From Actinobacteria bacterium 13_2_20CM_68_14 (GTDB lineage: Bacteria; Actinomycetota; Thermoleophilia; Gaiellales; Gaiellaceae), in NCBI GenBank assembly GCA_001914705.1, contig MNDB01000115.1, positions 1-22,797 on the forward strand: a stretch of DNA of 22,797 nt, written 5' to 3'. A program made the position numbers and the translations under genes. Below are positions 1 to 6,236 of the stretch, piece after piece (position 1 is the stretch's first letter; every line of letters starts with the position of its first letter). The notes under the pieces were generated by a model. It searched no databases. It saw only the letters and a list, made by a program, of their open reading frames with translations, and was not told the DNA's origin.

Positions 1-360
1 CTCGTCCTCCCAGGCGACCTCGAGCCGCCCGTCCTTGACCCAGTGGTCGAGCCAGGCGCCGCGGAAAACGAGCTTGCGCAGCCAGTAGACGAGTGACTCG
101 CCACCTACCAGCGAGAGTTGCTCCCAGTGGCGGACGAGGTAGATACCGAGCCCGCTCCGCGGCTCCGCGATCCGGCCGTCAGCGGTCAGCTCAACGAGGT
201 CGGCTGTCTCGTCCTCGTCGAGGTCGTTTCCCTCGACGAGCCCGAGCTTCACCGCCGCCGCGGTCACGCGCTGCTCGAAGTCGAACGCGTTGAAGCTGAA
301 GCGAAAGCCAAGGAACTCGACGACGTAATCGTCGCCCGACGAGTAGCTCGGTTCCGGCAC
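1..360 (-). CDS. Conserved-looking hypothetical protein, 3' end outside window
   Basis: The minus-strand frame is open from 396 to the left edge without a stop and has coding-like composition. The predicted protein is acidic and soluble, with an aromatic-rich stretch (EFLGFRFSFNAFDFE) near the N-terminus and a Trp-rich region (VYWLRKLVFRGAWLDHW) close to the window edge. I do not recognise a family. Two starts are possible: ATG at 396, which would overlap the start codon of the divergent gene at 395, or GTG at 360. I prefer GTG 360 because a TATCCT -10-like hexamer lies 6 nt upstream (372-367), the spacing seen for many genes in this window. The stop codon and C-terminus are not in the window, so length is unknown. 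Confidence 0.6.
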   Translation of the reverse strand, partial: MPEPSYSSGDDYVVEFLGFRFSFNAFDFEQRVTAAAVKLGLVEGNDLDEDETADLVELTADGRIAEPRSGLGIYLVRHWEQLSLVGGESLVYWLRKLVFRGAWLDHWVKDGRLEVAWEDE

Positions 361-366
361 AAAGAG

Positions 367-372
367 AGGATA
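367..372 (-). promoter_or_regulatory. -10-like hexamer TATCCT for the leftmost gene
   Basis: On the minus strand TATCCT ends 6 nt before GTG 360, so a transcript would begin at or next to the start codon. It is part of a window-wide TAnnnT pattern. No clear -35 is visible. Confidence 0.35.
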
Positions 373-380
373 ACCGTGGC

Positions 381-386
381 TAGAGT
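381..386 (+). promoter_or_regulatory. -10-like hexamer TAGAGT for the small membrane protein gene
   Basis: TAGAGT lies 8 nt before ATG 395. It is only 8 bp from the opposing -10-like hexamer of the leftmost gene, so the two divergent promoters would share one compact region. Confidence 0.35.
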
Positions 387-394
387 CGTTACTC

Positions 395-676
395 ATGAGC
401 GCGAGAGCGGCGGCGATTTCAGGACTCGTGGTCGGGGCGCTCGTGCTCGCGGTCGCCTGGTTGTTCGACGTCTCGGTCAGCCATGTCACGCTGCTCGCCC
501 CCGTCGTCGTGCTCGTCGCCGCGTCGGTCGCCGGGCTCGCGGTCTTCTGGTACCGCGCTGCCGCAGACTCGCTCCGCCAGTCGAGACACCCGCGGATGAT
601 CCTGGGTGCTGCCGCCGCCGTCGTGGCGGTCGGGATCGTGCTGACGGTGCTCGGCGTCGAGCTTCCGCGCGAATAA
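395..676 (+). CDS. Small hydrophobic membrane protein, function unknown
   Basis: This 93-residue protein has three likely transmembrane helices: about residues 7-25 (Ala/Val/Leu-rich), 30-52, and 69-87. A short basic loop (RQSRHPR, about residues 61-67) separates helices 2 and 3. It carries no recognisable catalytic motif. It is too short for a transporter on its own and could be an accessory or stress-related membrane protein, but that is a guess. The ATG at 395 is preferred because of the TAGAGT hexamer 8 nt upstream. A GTG at 428 is an alternative that would trim the first helix. The downstream 222 nt to recJ hold structured repeats, so it is probably a monocistronic gene. Confidence 0.6.
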   Translation: MSARAAAISGLVVGALVLAVAWLFDVSVSHVTLLAPVVVLVAASVAGLAVFWYRAAADSLRQSRHPRMILGAAAAVVAVGIVLTVLGVELPRE

Positions 677-740
677 GCGCCGGCTCTCACGCTCCCTGGC
701 GCGATGAGGTCCCGCAACCGCCCTTGAGGCCGGGATTAGC

Positions 741-813
741 GGTCGCGCGAGTGAATCGCGCGACCTCTTCTGGTCGGCGTCGCAAGCGACGCCTTCGTAA
801 CGAAAGTGCGCCG
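741..813. repeat. Structured intergenic repeat, copy 1 (two adjacent hairpins)
   Basis: The 677-898 gap contains no gene. It holds a perfect 10-bp stem (ggtcgcgcga / tcgcgcgacc, 741-765, loop gtgaa) followed by a second palindrome at 776-793 (ggcgtcgcaagcgacgcc). The 17-mer at 773-789 recurs exactly at 5356-5372, and flanking sequence there is also similar (a preceding hairpin, then a GAAAGTGCG-like block). This looks like a dispersed REP-like intergenic element. The first stem may also act as a weak terminator for the upstream gene. Confidence 0.5.
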
Positions 814-883
814 TTTGCTGGCGGCAGCACCGATTCCGCCCGCAGGATGAGAATCCCGCCCTCGTTCCGTCCGGCGCGCTCCC

Positions 884-889
884 TAGCGT
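884..889 (+). promoter_or_regulatory. -10-like hexamer TAGCGT upstream of recJ
   Basis: TAGCGT ends 9 nt before ATG 899 and no Shine-Dalgarno sequence is visible between them. This fits a leaderless or near-leaderless transcript. Confidence 0.35.
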
Positions 890-898
890 GGACTGCCC

Positions 899-2782
899 AT
901 GAACGAGGGCACCTGGACGATCGAACCATGTGAGCGCGACGCCCTCGCGACGCTCGCTCGTGAGCTCTCGCTCAGCCCGACGACGGCGGCCGTGCTCGTC
1001 CGGCGTGGCTACGAAGACGTGGCCGGCGCGCGCGGGTTCCTCGAGGGAGCGCTGCCGGCGCACGACCCGTTCGGCCTCGGGGACATGGCCGCTGCGTGTG
1101 AGGCGATTCGCGCCGCGGTCGCCGAGGGCAGGCGCATCTGCGTCCACGGCGACTACGACGCGGACGGGATCTGCGCAACCACCCTGGCCGTCCTGATCCT
1201 GCGCGAGCTCGGGGCCGACGTCGACTGGCATCTGCCCAGCCGCTTCGACGAGGGCTACGGCGTTCGCGAAGAGACGCTCTCGCGCCTGGCCGGCGACGGC
1301 TGCGGTCTCGTCGTGACCGTCGACTGCGGGATCACGGCGAGCGCCGAAGTCGCGGCGGCCAAGGCGCTCGGCCTCGAGATCGTCGTCAGCGATCACCACC
1401 GCCCGGCCGAGAAGCTGCCCGACTGCCCACTCGTCGGGCCGTATCGCGAGTCCGCGTACCCGTTCGGCGAGCTCTGCGGCACCGGAGTCGTCTTCAAGCT
1501 CGGCCAGGCGCTCCTCGGCGCCGACTCGGAGGCGTTGCTGCGGCATCTCGACCTGGTTGGAATCGCGACGATCGCCGACGTCGTTCCGCTCGTGGATGAG
1601 AACCGCGGCCTGGCGATCGCGGGGCTGCGGGCGCTCGCGAGCACGCAGAAACCCGGTCTGCGCGAGCTGATGAAGGTCGCCCGGGTCGATCCGGCCGCAG
1701 TCGACGCGGCCTCGGTCGGTTTTCGTCTTGCGCCGCGGCTGAACGCGGCCGGGCGGCTCGGCCATCCTGAGGCGGCGCTCGAGCTGCTGCTGACGGAGGA
1801 CCGCGACCAGGCGGCCAGGCTCGCTCATCGTCTCGACGAGCTGAACCGCGACCGGCAGACGGTCGAAGAACGAATCCTCCGCGAGGCTGTTGAGGAAGTC
1901 GAGTCGTGGCCGGAGGCGAAGCAGCAGCGGCGGGGCTACGTGCTCGCGCGACAGGAGTGGCACGAGGGCGTGATCGGGATCGTGGCCTCCCGGCTGGTCG
2001 AGCGCTACCACCGCCCGGTCGTGCTGATCGCGGGCGGCGAGCGCGAGTGGAAAGGCTCGGGCCGGACCAGCGGCAGCTTCGACCTCCATGGCGGCCTTGG
2101 CGCCTGCTCCGACCACCTCGTCCGCTTCGGAGGACACCGCGCCGCGGCCGGGCTCTCGATCGAGCCCGCTCAGGTGGAGGCGTTCGCGGCGGCCTTCGCC
2201 GAGCACGCCGATGCAAATCTTCCGGAAGAGCAGCTCCGACCACGGACCGTGATCGATGCGCTCGTGCACGGGTCCGAGCTGACGCTTGACCTCTGCACTG
2301 AGCTCGCGCGGCTTGCGCCCTTCGGACTCGGAAATCCGGGCGTCACCCTGCTCGTGGCGGGCTGTGAGCTCAGCGACGTCTCCACTGTCGGAGACGGCAA
2401 GCATCTGCGCTTCCGGGTCAAGGACGGGCCGCGCGATGCCGGCAGCGCGATCGCGTTCGGCCTCGGTCGCCAGCTCGACCGTTTCCGGCAGGAAGAGCGA
2501 TTCGACGTTGCCTTTCGGCTCGAGGAGAACCGCTGGAACGGCACGGTGGCGCCGCAGCTCGTGGTCAAGCGAGTCTTCGACGGCGAGCCTCGCTATCGGG
2601 AGCTGCGCGAGTGGCTGGCCGGGCTCTGGCGCGAAGGAGCCGAGGCATGGCCGCCCGAGGCGGCGACGATCTTTGCCGAGCTCGAGCTCGGCGACGACGA
2701 GTCCGGGCGCCGCCATCTCCTTGAATCCCCGGCTTTCCGCGCCTTGCTCGAGGCGCCACCGACGCTTGCCAAGGCCGCCTGA
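899..2782 (+). CDS. recJ: Single-stranded-DNA-specific 5'-3' exonuclease RecJ
   Basis: RecJ is a DHH-family nuclease that degrades single-stranded DNA 5' to 3' in RecF-pathway recombination, mismatch repair and base excision repair. The 627-residue protein shows the DHH motifs in order: HGDYDADG (about residues 83-90), VTVDCGI (about 138-144), SDHHRP (about 163-168) and the IADVVPLVDENR block (about 220-231). The DHHA1 part follows with EGVIGIVASRL and the glycine-rich FGGHRAAAG signature, then the OB-fold region. About 60 residues after the OB region form a C-terminal tail absent from short RecJ proteins. No internal gap is apparent. The start is ATG 899, with a -10-like TAGCGT just upstream. 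It is followed by the rel gene on the same strand after 42 nt. Confidence 0.95.
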   Translation: MNEGTWTIEPCERDALATLARELSLSPTTAAVLVRRGYEDVAGARGFLEGALPAHDPFGLGDMAAACEAIRAAVAEGRRICVHGDYDADGICATTLAVLILRELGADVDWHLPSRFDEGYGVREETLSRLAGDGCGLVVTVDCGITASAEVAAAKALGLEIVVSDHHRPAEKLPDCPLVGPYRESAYPFGELCGTGVVFKLGQALLGADSEALLRHLDLVGIATIADVVPLVDENRGLAIAGLRALASTQKPGLRELMKVARVDPAAVDAASVGFRLAPRLNAAGRLGHPEAALELLLTEDRDQAARLAHRLDELNRDRQTVEERILREAVEEVESWPEAKQQRRGYVLARQEWHEGVIGIVASRLVERYHRPVVLIAGGEREWKGSGRTSGSFDLHGGLGACSDHLVRFGGHRAAAGLSIEPAQVEAFAAAFAEHADANLPEEQLRPRTVIDALVHGSELTLDLCTELARLAPFGLGNPGVTLLVAGCELSDVSTVGDGKHLRFRVKDGPRDAGSAIAFGLGRQLDRFRQEERFDVAFRLEENRWNGTVAPQLVVKRVFDGEPRYRELREWLAGLWREGAEAWPPEAATIFAELELGDDESGRRHLLESPAFRALLEAPPTLAKAA

Positions 2783-2784
2783 CC

Positions 2785-2828
2785 AAAAGGAGGTGATGCC
2801 AAACCGCGGGAGTACACTTTTTCCATGA
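2785..2828 (+). other. Strong Shine-Dalgarno-like element and possible 10-codon leader ORF before rel
   Basis: AAGGAGGTGAT (2787-2797) is an 11-nt perfect match to the sequence complementary to a typical 16S rRNA 3' end. It lies about 28 nt upstream of the rel ATG, too far to serve it directly. An ATG at 2796 opens a 10-codon frame (MPNRGSTLFP) whose TGA overlaps the rel ATG as ATGA. The SD-to-ATG spacing is unusually short. Alternatively, the element sits where a -35 would lie relative to TACACT at 2813. Which role applies cannot be decided from sequence. Confidence 0.3.
2813..2818 (+). promoter_or_regulatory. -10-like hexamer TACACT upstream of rel
   Basis: TACACT is followed by tttttcc and then ATG 2825, a spacing of 6 nt that suggests a leaderless transcript. 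The same promoter/start module with one substitution occurs at 11740-11754. Confidence 0.4.
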
Positions 2829-4222
2829 CGGTCCTCGAAGCGGGCGAGAAACACCAAGAGCTCCTCGACGAGCTTCTCTCGGACATCGAGGCCTACAACC
2901 CCGAGGTCGATCGGGAGTTGCTCGCCCGGGCATTCCGCTTCGCCGCCGACGCGCACGAGGGACAGCAGCGCCGCTCCGGCGAGGCGTTCATCCGCCATCC
3001 CTGGGGCGCCGCGATGATCCTCGCGGAGCTGCGCCAGGACGAGCAGACGATCGCCGCCGCGCTTCTTCACGACGTCGTCGAGGACACCGAAACGGAGATC
3101 GACGAGGTGCGGACAGAGTTCGGCGACGAGATCGCACAGCTGGTCGAGGGTGTCACCAAGCTGACGCGAATCCATTTCCAGAGCCGCGAGCAGGCGGAGG
3201 CGGAGAACTACCGGAAGATGATCGCCGCGATGGTCGGGGACGAGCGCGTGATTCTGATCAAGCTCGCGGACCGCCTCCACAACATGCGGACGATCGAGTA
3301 CCTCGGCAAGCAGAAGCAGCTGCAGAAAGCGCGCGAGACGCTGGAGGTCTACGCGCCGCTCGCGCACCGTCTCGGTATCCACAAGCTCAAGTGGGAGCTC
3401 GAGGACCTCGCCTTCGAGACGCTGCATCCCCGCAAGTACGAGGAGATCAAGACGATGGTCGCCGAGCGGCGGACCGACCGTGAAGAGCACGTCTCCGAGG
3501 CGTCGCGCACCCTGCAGTTGGAGCTCGACAAGGTCGACATCCCGGCCGAGATCTCGGGCCGCGCGAAGCACTTCTACTCGATCTACGACAAGATGGCCAA
3601 GAAGGGCCGCGAGTTCAACGAGATCTACGACTTGACCGCGATGCGCGTGATCGTGGAGCGGTCGGGGGACGAGGGAACCCGCGACTGCTACGGCGCCCTC
3701 GGGCTGATCCACTCGCTCTGGAAGCCGATGCCGGGGCGGTTCAAGGACTACATCGCGATGCCGAAGTTCAACGCGTATCGCTCGTTGCACACGACCGTGA
3801 TCGGGCCGGAAGGCAGGCCGCTCGAGATCCAGGTGCGAACCCGCGACATGCACGAGATCGCCGAGCTGGGCGTTGCCGCGCACTGGCTGTACACGCGCGG
3901 TAAGCGCGACCCGCAGTGGACGGCGTGGGCAAAGCAGCTGATGGAGTCGCAGGCCGACGAGGCCGACCCGCGCGAGTCTGCCGGCCGAAGCGACGCCGAT
4001 CGATTTCGCCTATGCCGTGCACACGGATCTCGGCCACCGCACAGTCGGGGCCAAGATCAACGGCCGGATCGTGCCGCTGCACTACCGGCTGAAGAGCGGC
4101 GACGTCGTCGAGATCCTGACTACGAAGACGGGGCGCGGCCCCTCGCGCGACTGGCTGTCGCTGGCCGCCTCGTCACGCGCCCGCAACAAGATCCGCCAGT
4201 GGTACTCGCGCGAGACGCGTGA
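2825..4222 (+). CDS. rel: Rel (RelA/SpoT) (p)ppGpp synthetase/hydrolase, N-terminal catalytic half; frame broken near 3976
   Basis: Rel enzymes make and degrade the alarmone (p)ppGpp in the stringent response. Residues 1-384 (to 3976) match the family without gaps. The HD hydrolase domain has HDVVEDT at 82-88 and the ADRLHNMRT block at about 149-157. The synthetase domain has GRFKDYIAMPK at 304-314, followed by YRSLHTTV. The RFKD rather than EFDD signature marks the bifunctional class. After DPRE (residue 384) the homology moves to another frame, and about 25 residues normally linking synthetase and TGS domains are absent. The remaining codons to 4222 are an off-frame tail. If the break is real, the product keeps both catalytic domains but loses the regulatory TGS, zinc-finger and ACT domains. 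If it is an assembly error, this gene and the next feature are one intact Rel of roughly 730 residues. No ATG, GTG or TTG start lies in frame immediately upstream of ATG 2825. Confidence 0.85.
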   Translation: MTVLEAGEKHQELLDELLSDIEAYNPEVDRELLARAFRFAADAHEGQQRRSGEAFIRHPWGAAMILAELRQDEQTIAAALLHDVVEDTETEIDEVRTEFGDEIAQLVEGVTKLTRIHFQSREQAEAENYRKMIAAMVGDERVILIKLADRLHNMRTIEYLGKQKQLQKARETLEVYAPLAHRLGIHKLKWELEDLAFETLHPRKYEEIKTMVAERRTDREEHVSEASRTLQLELDKVDIPAEISGRAKHFYSIYDKMAKKGREFNEIYDLTAMRVIVERSGDEGTRDCYGALGLIHSLWKPMPGRFKDYIAMPKFNAYRSLHTTVIGPEGRPLEIQVRTRDMHEIAELGVAAHWLYTRGKRDPQWTAWAKQLMESQADEADPRESAGRSDADRFRLCRAHGSRPPHSRGQDQRPDRAAALPAEERRRRRDPDYEDGARPLARLAVAGRLVTRPQQDPPVVLARDA

Positions 4223-4946
4223 GGAGACCGAGAAGAAGGGCCGCGACGCGCTCGAGCAGGGGCTCAAGAAGCAAAGTCTTCCCTACAAGAAGCTCGTCGG
4301 CTCCGCCGTCCTCGCTCAGGTGATTCGCGAGACCGGCTTCAAGAAAGCCGAGGACTTCTACGTCGCGCTGGGCTCGGGCAAGGTGCCGGTCGGCCAGATC
4401 GTCAACAAGGTCCTGAACCGGCTGAAGACGGAGGAAGTCGCCCAGGAGGAGGCGGTCCCGCTCAAGGCCCCGAAGGCCGGCCGCGCGATCGCCGGCGGCG
4501 ATCTCGGGATTCGGGTCAAGGGCGTCGAGGACGTGCTCGTCCGGCTGGCCAAGTGCTGCACGCCCGTCCCCGGTGACGAAATCGTCGGTTACATCTCGAT
4601 GGGCAAGGGCATCACGATCCACCGGGCCGACTGCTCGAACGTCAAGGCCCTACGCCGCAACCCGGAGCGGTTCACCCCGGTCGGCTGGGACGGTGGCGCT
4701 ACTCACAGCTTCCTCGTCCAGATCGCGGTCGACTCCTGGGACCGGCCGCGGCTGCTCGAGGATGTGGCGCGCACCTTCGCCGAGCACGGCGCGAACATCG
4801 TCGAGTATGGCGGCCACGTCGAGGATCAGCTCGCGAAGAACTGGTACACGGTCGAGGTCGGGGACGTGAAGGCCCTGCGCGGGTTGCTGACCGCGCTGCG
4901 AAACGTCGACGCGGTCTTCGACGCGTACCGCGTCACACCGTCGTAG
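3978..4946 (+). pseudogene. rel: Rel C-terminal regulatory half (TGS, helical, zinc-finger, ACT), out of frame with the catalytic half
   Basis: Homology to the Rel C-terminus starts at 3978 with LPAEATPIDFAYAVHT, the start of the TGS domain, and runs to the stop at 4946. Next come the TGS remainder (VGAKINGRIVPL, DVVEILTT), a helical domain, the conserved-cysteine domain (LAKCCTPVPGDEIVGY) and an ACT domain ending in DAYRVT. This half senses ribosome-bound uncharged tRNA and regulates the catalytic half. The first usable start in this frame is GTG 4017, inside the TGS domain, with no evident ribosome binding site. Independent translation would give a truncated 309-residue regulatory fragment. 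The upstream catalytic half is in a different frame, and about 74 nt appear to be missing at 3976/3977. I regard it as a fragment of a broken or mis-assembled gene rather than a separate gene. Confidence 0.8.
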
Positions 4947-5207
4947 CTACCCGTCGGGCCGAGCCCCTCGTTCCGGGCACCCAACCGAGGGACATGTCCT
5001 CCGCGGCGTCCCCCTCGGGGCACCCCTAACCCACCACCCACCGGCGATTCTATCGCCGCAAATGTGCCGTGTTTGCAGCGGAAATGTCACGATTCGGCCG
5101 CGTCGGGCGAGAACCCCTCGAATGAGGGATCGTCCCTCGAATGTGTGGGGTACCTGGAACGAGGGATAGCGCGCTCGGCCGATCCCACTTACAACAAGAG
5201 CGGGGAG

Positions 5208-5283
5208 AGGTCAGCGCAAGAGCTGTGGCGCCCGCCGCTTCGAGGACGGCAGCGGGCGCCCGGCGCGCTCCCAGACCTGTTTT
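5208..5283 (+). ncRNA. Candidate structured RNA or terminator with nested stems
   Basis: A perfect 9-bp stem (ggcgcccgc at 5227-5235 with gcgggcgcc at 5252-5260), possibly extended by ccg/cgg, is enclosed by AGGTC (5208-5212) pairing with GACCT (5274-5278). GTTTTC follows. The fold could be a small RNA ending in a short U-tract or simply the end of the rel transcript. I recognise no Rfam family by eye and see no convincing promoter. Confidence 0.25.
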
Positions 5284-5323
5284 CGAACGAGCGAACGGGC
5301 GGGCGTTGCAATCGGTATCAGAC

Positions 5324-5410
5324 GGACGCCCCGGCGAAGCCGGGACGTCCTCCAAGTCGGCGTCGCAAGCGAGCGCCTCAGCCGCGAAAAGTGCTGCGCA
5401 CTTTCCGCGG
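5324..5410. repeat. Structured intergenic repeat, copy 2, ending in a terminator-like hairpin
   Basis: This copy has a hairpin at 5324-5350 (CCCGGC-gaa-GCCGGG core within GGACG/CGTCC). The shared 17-mer GTCGGCGTCGCAAGCGA follows at 5356-5372. Then comes a 13-bp stem with one mismatch (ccgcgaaaagtgc 5382-5394 / gcactttccgcgg 5398-5410), followed by ggttagtttt. The last hairpin plus T-rich stretch could terminate plus-strand transcription. The arrangement parallels 741-813. Confidence 0.45.
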
Positions 5411-5412
5411 GG

Positions 5413-5772
5413 TTAGTTTTGACCCGCGGCTTCGCTCGGGTAGAGGTTGGCCGCAGCTCCGCCGGTCTCGAGGCGAGCTACATGGTGTGAAATCAACGTG
5501 GCCACCGGTTCCACGAACGCGCGATCGTCTGCGGCTACCTCGAGCGAGCCGATCTCCGAGCCTTCGTAGGCAACTGGCGCGGCGATCGATGCGCGGCGCT
5601 CACCGACTTCGAGCCCGTCGCCACCCGCGAGCTGTACCCGTGCGAACGAAATCCCTCGCGCGCCAAGCGCATCCAGCACCTCCCGCAGAACGTCTTCGGC
5701 GTCGCCGCCGCGGTTAAGAATCCGCTCGACCGCTTCGAGCGCCCCGCCATAGTCGATCTCACCGCTGCTCAC
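5413..5772 (-). CDS. Small GAF-domain-like protein
   Basis: This 119-residue acidic protein resembles a single small GAF fold. An N-terminal helix (about residues 9-36, GALEAVERIL...VLREVLDAL) is followed by strands around GISFARVQLAGG and a SIAAPVAYEGSEIGSLEVAA segment, and then a helix (FVEPVATLISHHV). GAF domains bind small ligands or mediate dimerisation. No ligand can be assigned, and no output domain or cysteine pair is present. It is the third gene of a minus-strand operon: its GTG start at 5772 overlaps the TGA of the thioesterase gene by 4 bp, implying coupled translation. The stop codon lies inside the terminator-like region at 5406-5430. Confidence 0.65.
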   Translation of the reverse strand: MSSGEIDYGGALEAVERILNRGGDAEDVLREVLDALGARGISFARVQLAGGDGLEVGERRASIAAPVAYEGSEIGSLEVAADDRAFVEPVATLISHHVARLETGGAAANLYPSEAAGQN

Positions 5773-6236
5773 GCAGCCGCGATCTCGCAGTCTCCGTCCT
5801 CGAACCCACGGATCGCGTCGCGGTACCAGCCGGGAATCGTCCTAGCGCGGCGCTCCTCGAGGTCGACCAGCACGAGCGTCTGTGTCGCCGTCACCATCAA
5901 CACGTCGTCCTCGACGCGATAGGCGGCGCACTCGTACGTGGCGCTCGTCCGGCCGATCTTGCGCATCCGGATGAAGATCTCGATCAGATCGTCGAACTGC
6001 GCCGGGGCGAAGTACTCGACCGAGGAGGCGCGCATGACGAACTGCTCTTCGCCCATCGCCTCGCCGAGCAGATCGAGGTGGCGGTGGTACTCGACGCGCG
6101 CCTGGTCGAAGTAGGGCAGGTAGCGGCCGTAGTAGACGATGCCCTGAGCGTCCGTGTCCGAGAAGCCCACGCGGGTGAAGGCGGCGTACTTGAACGGTGG
6201 CTTGCGATCGGTGGCGTGCCCGAGCTCGATGTTCAC
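5769..6236 (-). CDS. Hot-dog fold acyl-CoA thioesterase (4HBT / YbgC-FadM type)
   Basis: This 155-residue protein is a single hot-dog domain of the 4-hydroxybenzoyl-CoA thioesterase family, whose members hydrolyse acyl-CoA or related thioesters in the cytoplasm. Residues 26-50 carry the family signature FSDTDAQGIVYYGRYLPYFD; the Asp in DAQG (residue 29) is the expected catalytic residue. The remainder (SSVEYFAPAQFDDLIEI, then the TSATYECAAYR and LMVTATQTLVLVD strands) fits the rest of the fold. The substrate cannot be inferred. It begins with GTG at 6236, overlapping the TGA of the upstream phosphohexomutase gene by 4 bp. It is followed by the GAF-like gene with another 4-bp overlap, so all three are probably co-transcribed. 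Confidence 0.88.
   Translation of the reverse strand: MNIELGHATDRKPPFKYAAFTRVGFSDTDAQGIVYYGRYLPYFDQARVEYHRHLDLLGEAMGEEQFVMRASSVEYFAPAQFDDLIEIFIRMRKIGRTSATYECAAYRVEDDVLMVTATQTLVLVDLEERRARTIPGWYRDAIRGFEDGDCEIAAA

Larger units (their letters stand above)
4947..5412. other. Convergent intergenic region without a gene; several stem-loops
   Basis: No convincing protein gene lies between the rel stop and the end of the minus-strand GAF-like gene. The stretch contains a CCCTC-gaat-GAGGG hairpin near 5115-5128 with the 10-mer ccctcgaatg repeated at 5134-5143. It also holds a candidate structured RNA at 5208-5283 and the second copy of the intergenic repeat (5324-5410). It must contain the terminators of both convergent transcripts. 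Confidence 0.5.

Noticed and set aside
741..765. tRNA or CRISPR repeat
   Set aside because: A single hairpin with no cloverleaf, no T-loop sequence and no regularly spaced repeats.
118..933. A 271-codon plus-strand frame at the left end
   Set aside because: Arg/Ala-rich with no recognisable domain. It lies opposite a better minus-strand gene and across the small membrane gene and intergenic hairpins.
419..3883. A 1154-codon open frame on the minus strand opposite recJ and rel
   Set aside because: It is antisense to two clearly conserved genes. Its composition (Leu/Arg/Asp/Val-rich, no motifs) is what codon bias in a high-GC genome produces in the complementary frame.
3960..4020. Programmed ribosomal frameshift in rel
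   Set aside because: About 25 family residues are missing at the junction as well as the frame change, and no slippery heptamer plus pseudoknot is evident. A deletion or assembly gap explains both.
4947..5412. Riboswitch or tmRNA/RNase P RNA in the post-rel gap
   Set aside because: None of the conserved core sequences of these RNAs could be seen, and no gene lies immediately downstream on the plus strand.
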